Source: CAWJFP01 sp963842155 (GTDB taxonomy: Bacteria > Pseudomonadota > Alphaproteobacteria > JACZXZ01). From it: DNA of 64,000 nt. The stretch covers positions 62,001 through 126,000 of the forward strand of contig CAWJFP010000036.1 in NCBI GenBank assembly GCA_963842155.1. Reading direction: 5' to 3'. Position 1 is the stretch's first letter. Each line of letters starts with the position of its first letter. The position numbers were made by a program, and so were the translations under genes. This document shows positions 1 to 8,296 of this stretch, piece by piece. The notes beneath the pieces were generated by a model. The model did no database searches. It was not told the origin of the DNA and saw nothing but the letters and a program-made list of their open reading frames with translations.

Positions 1-420
1 CACCGAGACCCGCACGCCCTTGCGCTGGACGGCCTCCACCAGGCGGCGGAAATCGCCGTCGCCCGAGAACAGCACGATGTGATCGAGCCGATCGGCCATT
101 TCCATCACGTCGATCGCGAGCTCGATATCCATGTTGCCCTTGATCTTGCGGCGACCCATGGCGTCGGTGAATTCCTTGGTCGGCTTGGTCACCATGGTGT
201 AGCCGTTGTAGTCGAGCCAATCGACGAGCGGCCGGATGGGCGAGTACTCCTGGTCCTCGACCAGGGCCGTGTAGTAGAAGGCGCGGACGAGACGCCCCTT
301 GCCCTGGAACATCTCCAGGAGACGCTTGTAGTCGATGTCGAAGCCGAGCGCCCGGGCCGCCGCGTAGAGGTTCGAGCCGTCGATGAAAAGCGCGATGCGC
401 TCCTGAGGATAAAAATGCAT
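1..420 (-). CDS. NYN domain protein (LabA/DUF88 family), C-terminus cut by window edge
   Basis: The first 140 residues of a PIN-like NYN domain protein are visible; the gene runs off the left edge. The start is the ATG at 418-420, giving MHFYPQERIALFIDGSN. Conserved acidic residues of the fold are present: FIDGSNLY near residue 14, GNMDIELAIDVM near residue 100 and FSGDGDF near residue 120, the expected metal-binding aspartates of a nuclease-like site. Family members are thought to act on RNA, but their substrates are mostly unknown. It is divergent from folK, with 81 bases between the starts that must hold both promoters. The family call is firm; the cellular role is not. Confidence 0.85.
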   Translation of the reverse strand, partial: MHFYPQERIALFIDGSNLYAAARALGFDIDYKRLLEMFQGKGRLVRAFYYTALVEDQEYSPIRPLVDWLDYNGYTMVTKPTKEFTDAMGRRKIKGNMDIELAIDVMEMADRLDHIVLFSGDGDFRRLVEAVQRKGVRVSV

Positions 421-501
421 CAGCTATGTCCTGAGCTGTAAATGAAAGTTTGTGCATGATGCCGCCATATCCGCGGCAAGCTTCTGGCGTTTGACATAAC
501 C

Positions 502-1044
502 GTGAAAACGCAGCCTGACAAGTGCCAAAGTGAGTTGGGCGAAATTATCTACATCGCCCTCGGCGCGAATTTGCCGAGCGCGCGGGCGGGCTCGCCGCGC
601 CGCACGCTCGAGGCGGCGCTGCAGGCGCTCGAGAAGGCCGGCTTCCGCATGACCGCGCGCTCGCGCTGGTATCGCAGCGCGCCGGTCCCGGCATCGGATC
701 AGCCCGACTATGTGAACGGCGTCGCGGCGGGGCATTGGGACCTGCCGCCCGAGGCGGTGCTCGACCGTCTCCATGCCATTGAGCGCGAGTTCGGGCGCGT
801 GCGCGGCGCGCGAAATGCCGCCCGCGCGCTCGACCTCGACCTCATCGCCTATGGCAGCCGCGTCAGCGAGGGCGACGAGGGCGAACCGGTCTTGCCCCAT
901 CCGCGGATGGCGGGCCGCGCCTTCGTGCTGCTGCCGCTCAGCGAGATCGCCCCCGATTGGCGCCATCCGCGGACGGGCGAGCCGATCCGGCGGCTTCTCG
1001 AAGCGCTTCCGACCGACCAGACGGCGGTAGCCATGGATCGATAG
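502..1044 (+). CDS. folK: 6-hydroxymethyl-7,8-dihydropterin pyrophosphokinase
   Basis: HPPK transfers pyrophosphate from ATP to 6-hydroxymethyl-dihydropterin in cytosolic folate synthesis. The 180-residue product has the N-terminal IYIALGANLPS strand, the SRWYRSAPVPASDQPDYVNGV segment that binds the pterin, and the family signature RNAARALDLDLIAYG near residues 103-117 with the metal-binding aspartate pair. PHPRMAGRAFVLLPL is also typical. The start is a GTG at 502; no better in-frame ATG exists upstream. folK just before rpoZ and rel is the usual alphaproteobacterial arrangement. Confidence 0.93.
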   Translation: MKTQPDKCQSELGEIIYIALGANLPSARAGSPRRTLEAALQALEKAGFRMTARSRWYRSAPVPASDQPDYVNGVAAGHWDLPPEAVLDRLHAIEREFGRVRGARNAARALDLDLIAYGSRVSEGDEGEPVLPHPRMAGRAFVLLPLSEIAPDWRHPRTGEPIRRLLEALPTDQTAVAMDR

Positions 1045-1115
1045 AGCCGGGGGCCCTGTCGTCCGATTGGACGAGCGCGGCGGTAGGATCGCCTTGGAAG
1101 AAACGGCCGAAAGCC

Positions 1116-1144
1116 TTGTCTTGCGCCGCTTCGGCCCATATATT
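1116..1144 (+). promoter_or_regulatory. candidate sigma-70 promoter of rpoZ
   Basis: TTGTCT at 1116-1121 and TATATT at 1139-1144 are separated by exactly 17 bases and lie 37 bases upstream of the rpoZ ATG. This is a pattern match only, but both boxes and the spacing are good for a GC-rich genome. Confidence 0.5.
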
Positions 1145-1180
1145 CGGGCATCGATTTGTTGATTTGCGGAGTAATGCTCA

Positions 1181-1609
1181 ATGGCACGTGTCACGGTTGA
1201 AGATTGCGTCGTCCGGGTCCCGAATCGCTTCGATCTCGTCATGCTCGCGGCGCACCGCGCGCGCGACATCGCCACCGGCGCGCCGGTGACGCTCGATCGC
1301 GATAACGACAAGAACCCCGTGGTGGCGCTGCGCGAGATTGCGGAGGAGACCATTCCGATCGAGGGCCTCAAGGAGGCCCTGATCAAGGGCTTGCAGAAAA
1401 TGGTCGAGGCCGACGAGCCGGTCGAGGAGGAGATGGACGTGCTTGCGGCCCAGCAGCTTGCCGCCGCCGGCGCGGAGCTGCAAGAGGCGGTCGCGGGCGA
1501 CATCGAGGAGGACGACCTCGTCATCGAGAGCGAGGAGGAGCTCGAGGCCGAGCCGGAAGCGGAAGCCGATTCAGAGGCGGACCTGGGGTCCGAGCGGGAC
1601 GCGGGGTGA
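1181..1609 (+). CDS. rpoZ: RNA polymerase omega subunit
   Basis: Omega binds the beta-prime subunit and helps RNA polymerase assembly. The first 60 residues are the classical fold: MARVTVEDCVVRVPNRFDLV, then AAHRARDIATGAP and KNPVVALREIAE. The remaining about 80 residues form a strongly acidic low-complexity tail rich in E and D (EEELEAEPEAEADSEADLG). Acidic tails occur in other alphaproteobacterial omega proteins, but 142 residues is at the long end. It lies upstream of rel; omega and Rel/SpoT are often neighbours and omega contributes to ppGpp sensing in other proteobacteria. Confidence 0.95.
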   Translation: MARVTVEDCVVRVPNRFDLVMLAAHRARDIATGAPVTLDRDNDKNPVVALREIAEETIPIEGLKEALIKGLQKMVEADEPVEEEMDVLAAQQLAAAGAELQEAVAGDIEEDDLVIESEEELEAEPEAEADSEADLGSERDAG

Positions 1610-1715
1610 GTGCCTCCGGTGCCACAGCCAGGTATGTCTCGCCGTGGTACCGCATTGAACCTGCGCCCGCCGGGTCGGCTGTTGGCGCCATCCGGAGGCC
1701 CGGAGGGCGCGCGTC

Positions 1716-3878
1716 ATGATTCGCCAATACGAGCTGGTGGAGCGCGTCCGGGCCTACGATACCGACGCCGACGAGGATAAGCTCAACCGGGCCTACGTCT
1801 TCTCGATGAAGGCCCATGGCAGCCAGAAGCGCGAATCGGGGGATTCCTACTTCTCCCATCCCCTCGAGGTTGCGGGCATCCTGACCCGCTACAAGCTCGA
1901 TACCGACACCATCGTCACGGCACTCCTCCACGACACGGTCGAGGACACGCTCGCCACGCTCGAGGAGATCGAGGCTCAGTTCGGGCCCGAGGTGGCGCGG
2001 CTGGTCGACGGCGTCACCAAGCTCTCGCGCATCGAGCTGCAGTCGGAGGCGAGCCGGCAGGCGGAGAATTTCCGCAAGCTCGTGCTCGCCATGTCCGAGG
2101 ACATCAGGGTGCTGCTGGTCAAGCTCGCCGACCGGCTGCACAACATGCGTACGCTCCGCCATATCAAAGACCCGGAGCGGCGCAAGCGCATCGCGCGCGA
2201 GACCATGGAGATCTACGCGCCGCTCGCCGAGCGCATCGGCATGCACCACATCAAGGACGAGCTCGAGGACCTGGCCTTCGCCGAGCTCAACCCCGACGCC
2301 CGCGCTTCGATCGTCGCGCGCCTCAAGTTCCTGCGCGAGCAGGGCGGCGACCTCGACGCCCGCATCATGGACGAGCTGCGCCGCACGCTGGCGGCGGAGG
2401 GGGTGCAGGCGCAGATCTCCGGCCGCGAGAAGCAGCCCTACTCGATCTGGCGCAAGATGCAGCGCCGCAACGTCGCCTTCGAGCAGCTTTCCGACATCAT
2501 GGCCTTCCGCATCGTCGTCGAGGACGTCGCGGACTGCTACCGCGCCCTCGGCATCATCCATGGCCACTATCGCGTCGTGCCGGGGCGCTTCAAGGACTAT
2601 ATCTCGCTGCCCAAGCCGAATGGCTACCGCTCGCTCCACACGGGCGTATTCGGGCCCGAGAACCAGCGCATCGAGGTTCAGATCCGCACCAAGGAGATGC
2701 ACGAGGTCGCCGAATACGGCGTGGCCGCCCATTGGCAATTCAAGCAGGGCAGCAACACCGACGGCCGCCAATATCGCTGGCTCCGCGAGCTTCTTGAGAT
2801 CCTCGAGCATGCCTCGGGCCCCGACGAGTTCCTCGAGCATACCAAGCTCGAGATGTTCCAGGACCAGGTGTTCTGCTTCACGCCCAAGGGCGATCTGATC
2901 GCGCTTCCGCAGGGTGCCACCCCGGTCGACTTCGCCTACGCCATCCATTCCGAGGTGGGCGACACATGCGTCGGCGCCAAGATCAACGGACGCATGATGC
3001 CGTTGCGCACCGCGCTCAAGAACGGCGATCAGGTCGAGATCGTCACCTCGCGCACCCAGCGCCCCTCGCCCGAATGGGAGCGCCTCGTCGTCACCGGCAA
3101 GGCGCGCGCCCGCATTCGCCGCTTCGTCCGCGCCCAGAAGCGGCAGGAATATCTCACCCTCGGCCGCAGCATCCTCGACAAGACGTTCCGCCAGGCCGGC
3201 TACGACTTCACCGAGAAGGGCGTCGAGGGCGTGCTCAAGATCTTCAAGGCCGAGAGCGTCGAGGAGCTGATCGCCGAGGTCGGCGCGGGCATCCATACCG
3301 CGCGCGAGGTGCTGCATGCCGTCTATCCAGGCATCAAGCAGCTCGCCAAGGAGAGCAAGGAGGGTGTGGACGGCAAGGTCGTGACCCTGGCAAAGGCGCG
3401 CGGGCGCAAGCCCAAGACGCCGGACACGGCCATCTCGATCAAGGGCCTCATTCCCGGCATGGCGGTGCATTTCGCCGGCTGCTGCCACCCGCTTCCCGGC
3501 GACCGCATCGTGGGCCTCGTCACCACCGGCAAGGGCGTGACCATCCACACCATCGATTGCGAGACCCTGGAGCGCTACAGCGACGAGCCGGAACGCTGGC
3601 TCGATGTCGCCTGGGAGCCGGGTGCGGCGAACGAAGAGCCCCATGTCGGCAGGATCAACGTCGTCGTCGCCAACGAGCCGGGCACCTTGGGCGAGCTCTC
3701 CAGCCTCATCGGCAAGCAGAAGGGCAATATCAGCAATCTGCGCATCACCAACCGCTCGACCGACTTCTTCGAGATCACGCTCGATATCGAAGTGCAGGAT
3801 TTGAAGCACCTTACCAACATCATGGCGGCGCTGCGCGCCTCGCCGGCGATCAACTCGGTCGAGCGCGCGCGCGGGTGA
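1716..3878 (+). CDS. rel: bifunctional (p)ppGpp synthetase/hydrolase, Rel/SpoT family
   Basis: A long RSH protein (720 aa) controlling the stringent response. Domains in order: HD hydrolase in the first about 150 residues, with the intact HDTVED motif at 72-77 implying active (p)ppGpp hydrolysis; synthetase around 230-350 with RFKDYISLPKPNGYRSLHT and the EVQIRTKEMHEVAEYGVAAHW stretch; TGS around 385-450 (DQVFCFTPKGDLIALPQGAT); a conserved AGCCHPLPGD segment near 588; and a C-terminal ACT domain. With both catalytic sites intact it should be the bifunctional single RSH enzyme usual in alphaproteobacteria. It starts at ATG 1716, about 100 bases after rpoZ. Confidence 0.95.
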   Translation: MIRQYELVERVRAYDTDADEDKLNRAYVFSMKAHGSQKRESGDSYFSHPLEVAGILTRYKLDTDTIVTALLHDTVEDTLATLEEIEAQFGPEVARLVDGVTKLSRIELQSEASRQAENFRKLVLAMSEDIRVLLVKLADRLHNMRTLRHIKDPERRKRIARETMEIYAPLAERIGMHHIKDELEDLAFAELNPDARASIVARLKFLREQGGDLDARIMDELRRTLAAEGVQAQISGREKQPYSIWRKMQRRNVAFEQLSDIMAFRIVVEDVADCYRALGIIHGHYRVVPGRFKDYISLPKPNGYRSLHTGVFGPENQRIEVQIRTKEMHEVAEYGVAAHWQFKQGSNTDGRQYRWLRELLEILEHASGPDEFLEHTKLEMFQDQVFCFTPKGDLIALPQGATPVDFAYAIHSEVGDTCVGAKINGRMMPLRTALKNGDQVEIVTSRTQRPSPEWERLVVTGKARARIRRFVRAQKRQEYLTLGRSILDKTFRQAGYDFTEKGVEGVLKIFKAESVEELIAEVGAGIHTAREVLHAVYPGIKQLAKESKEGVDGKVVTLAKARGRKPKTPDTAISIKGLIPGMAVHFAGCCHPLPGDRIVGLVTTGKGVTIHTIDCETLERYSDEPERWLDVAWEPGAANEEPHVGRINVVVANEPGTLGELSSLIGKQKGNISNLRITNRSTDFFEITLDIEVQDLKHLTNIMAALRASPAINSVERARG

Positions 3879-3888
3879 GGGCGGGGCG

Positions 3889-4632
3889 ATGAAGCGATAT
3901 CTCCGCCTGGGGGTCAATATCGACCACGTCGCCACCATCCGGAACGCGCGCGGCGGACGCCATCCCGATCCGGTGCGCGCCGCGCGTCTCGCGGCCGAGG
4001 CGGGGGCCGACGGCATCACCGCCCATCTGCGCGAGGACCGGCGCCATATCTCGGACGAGGACATCAGCCGCCTCGCGCGCGAAGTCGATCTGCCCCTCAA
4101 TCTCGAGATGGCGGCGACCGAGGAGATGCTGGGCATCGCGCTGCGCCATCGCCCGCATGCGGCTTGCATCGTGCCCGAGCGGCGCGCCGAGCTCACCACG
4201 GAGGGCGGGCTCGACGCCGCGGGAAGCGGCGAGGCGCTCGCCCGCACCGTCGAGCGGCTCGTCGGCGCGGGCATTCGCGTCTCGCTCTTCATCGACCCGG
4301 AACCCTCCCAGCTCGACGCCGCGCGGCGGCTCGGCGCGCCGGTGGTCGAGCTCCATACCGGCGCCTATTGCGAGAGCGAGGGGGCGGAGCGCGAGCGCGA
4401 GCTCGGGCGTCTTGCCGAGGCGGCGGCGCGGGCGGCGACGCTGGGCCTCGAATGCCACGCCGGCCACGGGCTTTCCTACGATACGGTAGCCCCGGTCGCG
4501 GCGATCGAGACCATCGTCGAGCTTAATATCGGCCATTTCCTCGTCGGCGAGGCGATTTTCGGCGGGCTCGCTTCCGCCATCAGGCGCATGCGCGCGCTGA
4601 TGGATCAGGCGCGCGCCGAGCGCAGCGCCTGA
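3889..4632 (+). CDS. pdxJ: pyridoxine 5'-phosphate synthase
   Basis: PdxJ condenses 1-deoxyxylulose-5-phosphate with 3-amino-2-oxopropyl phosphate to make pyridoxine 5'-phosphate. The 247-aa TIM barrel shows the N-terminal VNIDHVATIRNARGG motif, DGITAHLREDRRHI, the central VVELHTGAYC with the catalytic glutamate, and the phosphate-binding end ECHAGHGLSYDT and LNIGHFLVGEAIFGGL. It follows rel by 10 bases and precedes acpS, the canonical pdxJ-acpS-lepB-rnc-era order. Confidence 0.96.
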   Translation: MKRYLRLGVNIDHVATIRNARGGRHPDPVRAARLAAEAGADGITAHLREDRRHISDEDISRLAREVDLPLNLEMAATEEMLGIALRHRPHAACIVPERRAELTTEGGLDAAGSGEALARTVERLVGAGIRVSLFIDPEPSQLDAARRLGAPVVELHTGAYCESEGAERERELGRLAEAAARAATLGLECHAGHGLSYDTVAPVAAIETIVELNIGHFLVGEAIFGGLASAIRRMRALMDQARAERSA

Positions 4633-4689
4633 TACTCGAGTCCGTCGCCGCCCCGGGACGGTCTTGAGCCTGCTATAAGGGCATTCTCA

Positions 4690-5097
4690 GTGATCATCGG
4701 TATCGGCAGCGACCTGATCGACATCCGCCGCATCGAGCGCACGCTCGAGCGCTATGGCGAGCGCTTCATCGAGCGCATCTTCACTGCTGTCGAGCGCGAT
4801 AAGTCGGAGGGGCGCCGGAACCGCGCAGCCAGCTATGCCAAGCGCTTCGCCGCGAAGGAGGCCTGCTCCAAGGCGCTCGGCACCGGCTTTCGCGCCGGCG
4901 TGCATTGGCGCGACCTCGGTGTCGTCAACCTCTCTTCGGGCCGGCCGACGATGCTGCTCACGGGCGGCGCGGCGAAGCGCCTCGCGGCGCTCATCCCGCC
5001 GGGCATGGAAGCGCGCATCGATGTGACCATCACCGACGAGCCCCCCATGGCCGAGGCTCTCGTGATCATCTCGGCCGTGCCGGGGGCGTCTCGGTGA
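4690..5097 (+). CDS. acpS: holo-[acyl-carrier-protein] synthase
   Basis: AcpS transfers the 4'-phosphopantetheine arm from CoA to apo-ACP. The 135-residue product has the magnesium-binding motif IGIGSDLIDIRRIE at residues 3-16 and the second motif SYAKRFAAKEACSKALGTGF near residues 48-67, which carries the catalytic glutamate. The start is a GTG at 4690 (next residues IIGIGSD); there is no upstream alternative. The 58 bases before it include a TATAAG that could be a -10 box. Confidence 0.95.
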   Translation: MIIGIGSDLIDIRRIERTLERYGERFIERIFTAVERDKSEGRRNRAASYAKRFAAKEACSKALGTGFRAGVHWRDLGVVNLSSGRPTMLLTGGAAKRLAALIPPGMEARIDVTITDEPPMAEALVIISAVPGASR

Positions 5098-5124
5098 TCG
5101 AATCGCGCCTTGCCCGGGTTTGGC

Positions 5125-5153
5125 TTGACAGAGCCCCCTCCCGCTGGCTTGAT
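5125..5153 (+). promoter_or_regulatory. candidate sigma-70 promoter of lepB
   Basis: TTGACA at 5125-5130, a 17-base spacer and CTTGAT at 5148-5153, about 40 bases before the lepB ATG. The -35 is perfect and the -10 weak. It would give the lepB-rnc-era unit its own promoter inside the larger gene string. Confidence 0.45.
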
Positions 5154-5192
5154 CCGCTTGAGCCTTTCTTATTGTCGAGTGAGAAATCCTGA

Positions 5193-5957
5193 ATGTCAGA
5201 TAGTTACAAGACGAAGTTCATGTCAAAAAAGAAATCTGGCAGCTTCGTCGAGACCCTCAAGACGGTGGTTTACGCCGTCTTGATCGCCATCGTGGTTCGC
5301 ACTGTCGCCTACGAACCCTTCAACATTCCCTCGGGTTCCATGATCCCGACCCTGCTCGTCGGCGATTATCTTTTCGTCTCCAAATTCTCCTACGGCTACA
5401 GCCGCTACTCGCTGCCCTGGGGATTGCCGCTCTTCTCGGGCCGCATCTTCGGCAGCGATCCCAACCGCGGCGATGTCGTGGTGTTCAAGAAGCCGACGGA
5501 GCCCGCGACGGACTACATCAAGCGGATCATCGGCCTCCCCGGCGACCGTATCCAGATGATTCACGGCGTGCTCAATATCAACGGCAAGCCCGTGGCACTC
5601 GAGCGCGCGGGAAGCTACGTCCTGCATAAATTCGGTCGCGACCTCGCGACCGACGAATATATCGAGACGCTGCCGAACGGCGTGCGTCATCCGATTCTGA
5701 GGTTCAAGGACACCGACGACGACATGATGAACAATACGCCGGTGTTCGTCGTGCCGGCGGAGCATTATTTCGCCATGGGCGACGATCGCGACAATTCCGC
5801 CGACAGCCGAGCCGACGTCGGCTATGTCCCCGCCGAGAACCTGGTCGGTCGGGCCGAGTTTTTGTTCTTCTCGACGAACGGCAGCGCCGAGTGGTGGGAG
5901 GTCTGGAAATGGCCGTTCGCCATCCGTTACGACCGGCTGTTCCAGGGCATTCACTGA
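5193..5957 (+). CDS. lepB: signal peptidase I
   Basis: Membrane protease that removes signal peptides from Sec- and Tat-exported proteins. One N-terminal transmembrane helix (VVYAVLIAIVVRTVAY, about 25-40) is followed by the catalytic serine in PSGSMIPTLL (Ser49) and the catalytic lysine in DYIKRIIGLPGDRI (Lys110). The C-terminal MGDDRDNSADSR box is complete. An ATG at 5220 is a possible alternative start, nine codons in. It is the essential Lep of the pdxJ-acpS-lepB-rnc-era cluster. Confidence 0.96.
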   Translation: MSDSYKTKFMSKKKSGSFVETLKTVVYAVLIAIVVRTVAYEPFNIPSGSMIPTLLVGDYLFVSKFSYGYSRYSLPWGLPLFSGRIFGSDPNRGDVVVFKKPTEPATDYIKRIIGLPGDRIQMIHGVLNINGKPVALERAGSYVLHKFGRDLATDEYIETLPNGVRHPILRFKDTDDDMMNNTPVFVVPAEHYFAMGDDRDNSADSRADVGYVPAENLVGRAEFLFFSTNGSAEWWEVWKWPFAIRYDRLFQGIH

Positions 5958-6676
5958 GCGCGGCGGAAGCGGCGCGCGCCGGCCGGCTCGCGCCGCTCGA
6001 GGAGCATCTCGGCCATCATTTCGCCGAGCCCGCCTTGCTCGATCAGGCGCTCACCCATCGCAGCGCCTTGCGCGCGCGGGGGCCCGTTCCCGAAGGCTAT
6101 GAGCGGCTCGAGTTCCTGGGCGACCGCGTTCTGGGGCTCGTCGTGGCGGAGCTGCTCATCCGTCGCTATCCGCGCGAACAGGAAGGCGAGCTTACGCGGC
6201 GCCATACCGCGCTCGTCCGCCGCGACGCGCTGGTGCGCGTGGCGCGGCTCATCGGTCTCGGCGAATATCTGCGCCTGTCCAAGGGCGAGGCGGGCTCGGG
6301 CGCGCGCGAAAGTCCCACGCTCCTCGCGGACGCGCTGGAAGCGGTCATCGCGGCGCTCTATCTCGACGGCGGCATCGAGACGGCGCGCGGCTTCATCATG
6401 CAGTTCTGGGACCCCCTGATGGCGGAGGACCAGCACCCGCCGCGCGACGCCAAGACGGCGTTGCAGGAATGGGCGCAAGGCGCTCGGCTGCCCTTGCCGA
6501 ACTATGAGACGGTGGCGTCGGAAGGACCCTCGCACGAGCCGCTCTTCACCGTCTCCGTTTCCGTCGCGGGCGAGCCGGCCGCCACGGCGCAAGGCCGCTC
6601 AAAGCGCGCGGCGGAGCAGCTCGCGGCCGCGGCTTTGCTCGAGCGTCTCAGCGCAAAGGAGAAGCGGCATGGCTGA
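5909..6676 (+). CDS. rnc: ribonuclease III
   Basis: Double-strand-specific endonuclease for rRNA and mRNA processing. The catalytic domain holds YERLEFLGDRVLGL (the usual S of GDSVL is R here, a common alphaproteobacterial variant) and LLADALEAVIAALYLDGG; a dsRNA-binding domain follows (DAKTALQEWAQ to the C-terminus). I chose ATG 5909 because GGGAGG at 5896-5901 sits seven bases upstream. This start overlaps the end of lepB by 49 bases and gives 255 aa. A GTG at 5891 is in frame but has no such site. Confidence 0.93.
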   Translation: MAVRHPLRPAVPGHSLSAAEAARAGRLAPLEEHLGHHFAEPALLDQALTHRSALRARGPVPEGYERLEFLGDRVLGLVVAELLIRRYPREQEGELTRRHTALVRRDALVRVARLIGLGEYLRLSKGEAGSGARESPTLLADALEAVIAALYLDGGIETARGFIMQFWDPLMAEDQHPPRDAKTALQEWAQGARLPLPNYETVASEGPSHEPLFTVSVSVAGEPAATAQGRSKRAAEQLAAAALLERLSAKEKRHG

Positions 6677-7625
6677 GCCCGCCGCCGAGAAACCGCGCCA
6701 GCCGGCGATCGAGAAATCCGCCGCCGCGCAAGCGCCGACCCGCTGCGGTTTCGTCGCCATCCTCGGCGCACCCAATGCCGGCAAATCGACGCTCACCAAC
6801 ATTCTGGTGGGCGCGAAGGTGTCGATCGTGACGCCCAAGGTGCAGACCACGCGCACGCGCATCATCGGCATCGCCGTGGTGGGCCGCACGCAGCTCATCC
6901 TGGTCGACACGCCGGGCATATTCGCGCCACGACGCCGGCTCGACCGCGCCATGATCGCGGCCGCCTGGCAGGGTGCGCGCGACGCCGATCGCGTGCTGCT
7001 GCTCGTCGATGCCGAGCGCGGCATGGACGCCGACACGGCGCGCATCGTCGCAGGCATCAAGGCGGCCAAGCCGCGCGCGATTCTCGTGCTCAACAAGATC
7101 GACCGGACGCGCAAGCCATCCCTTCTCGAGCTGGCGCAGCGGCTCAATGCCGAGAAGATTTTCGACGAGACATTCATGATCTCGGCGCTCACGGGCGACG
7201 GCGTCACCGATCTTTCCGCTTATCTCGCCGCGCAAATGCCGGTCGGCCCCTGGCTCTATCCGGGGGACCAGCTCTCCGACCTGCCGCTCAGGCTGCTCGC
7301 CGCGGAGCTTGTGCGCGAGCAGGTCTTTCGTCAGCTCCATCAGGAGCTGCCTTATGCGAGCGCTGTCGAGACGGAGAGTTGGGAGGAGTTCAAGGACGGC
7401 AGCGTCAAGATCGGTGCCGTCATCTATGTCCAGCGCGAGGGCCATCGGCCGATCGTGCTGGGGAAGGGCGGCCAGCGCATCAAGGCCATCGGCGCCGCGG
7501 CGCGGCGCGAGCTCGAGGAGCTGCTCGGCCGCCGCACGCATCTCCTGCTCCACGTCAAGCTCAAGCCCGACTGGGCGGACAAGCCCGATCTTTATCGCGC
7601 GATGGGACTGGATTTCGACGCCTGA
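6669..7625 (+). CDS. era: GTPase Era
   Basis: Ras-like GTPase that binds 16S rRNA and the 30S subunit in ribosome maturation. After about 25 low-complexity residues come the P-loop GAPNAGKST, switch II VDTPGI and the specificity motif LNKID. The C-terminal KH RNA-binding domain includes VLGKGGQRIKAIGAAARREL and ends in LHVKLKPDWADKPDLYRAMG. ATG 6669 overlaps the rnc stop by eight bases, so the two are translationally linked; the product is 318 aa. Confidence 0.96.
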   Translation: MAEPAAEKPRQPAIEKSAAAQAPTRCGFVAILGAPNAGKSTLTNILVGAKVSIVTPKVQTTRTRIIGIAVVGRTQLILVDTPGIFAPRRRLDRAMIAAAWQGARDADRVLLLVDAERGMDADTARIVAGIKAAKPRAILVLNKIDRTRKPSLLELAQRLNAEKIFDETFMISALTGDGVTDLSAYLAAQMPVGPWLYPGDQLSDLPLRLLAAELVREQVFRQLHQELPYASAVETESWEEFKDGSVKIGAVIYVQREGHRPIVLGKGGQRIKAIGAAARRELEELLGRRTHLLLHVKLKPDWADKPDLYRAMGLDFDA

Positions 7626-7690
7626 GCCGCCCATAATCCGCCCGCCGCGAGCAGGGCGCCCCACGACGGCCGCGCCCGCGGCAGCCCTCG

Positions 7691-8278
7691 ATGAAATGGT
7701 GCGAGATGAGCACGACCGGCTTAGTCATTCTCGGCGTCATCGTCCTGATCGTCTTCTACGTCATCCTGCAATACAACAGGCTGGTCGCCCTGCGTCAGGC
7801 CTGGCGCAACGCCTATGCCGACATCGACGTTCAGCTCAAGCAGCGCCACGACCTGATCCCCAATCTGGTGGAGACGGTGAAGGGCTACGCCGCGCATGAG
7901 AGCGGCGTCTTCGAGAAGGTGACCGAGGCGCGCGCGGCCGCCATGCAGGCCTCCTCGCCGCAGGCGCGCGGCCAGGCGGAGTCGGTCCTCTCGGGCGCGC
8001 TCGGCCATCTTTTCGCCGTGGCGGAGAATTATCCCCAGCTCAAGGCGAACGAGAACTTCCGCGAGCTCCAGGGCGAGCTCACCGAGATCGAGAACAAGAT
8101 CGCCGCGGCGCGACGCTTCCTGAACAATGCGGTGGCAGAATACAACGCCTCGATCCAGCAGTTCCCGGCCGTGCTCTTCGCCGGCGTTTTCGGTTTCGGT
8201 CCGGCGGAGATGTTCGCGCTCGACGAAGGCGAGCGGGCGGCCTCGAAGGAGCCGCCGAAAGTCAGCTTCGGCAGCTGA
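7691..8278 (+). CDS. LemA family membrane-anchored protein
   Basis: One N-terminal transmembrane helix (LVILGVIVLIVFYVIL) anchors a helical domain with the family signatures QYNRLVALRQAWRNAYADIDVQLKQR, HDLIPNLVETVKGYA and AAARRFLNNAVAEYNA. LemA proteins are of poorly defined function and often adjoin membrane proteases. Here the next gene encodes an HtpX-like M48 protease 18 bases downstream, so the two probably work together at the membrane. ATG 7706 is an equally possible start, five codons in. Confidence 0.9.
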   Translation: MKWCEMSTTGLVILGVIVLIVFYVILQYNRLVALRQAWRNAYADIDVQLKQRHDLIPNLVETVKGYAAHESGVFEKVTEARAAAMQASSPQARGQAESVLSGALGHLFAVAENYPQLKANENFRELQGELTEIENKIAAARRFLNNAVAEYNASIQQFPAVLFAGVFGFGPAEMFALDEGERAASKEPPKVSFGS

Positions 8279-8296
8279 GGTCTACGGCCGCCAACC

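Noticed and set aside
1521..4292. 923-codon open frame on the minus strand
   Set aside because: It is antisense to rel and pdxJ; long minus-strand frames arise from the GC-rich codon pattern, and its sequence is repetitive in R, A and D with no domain.
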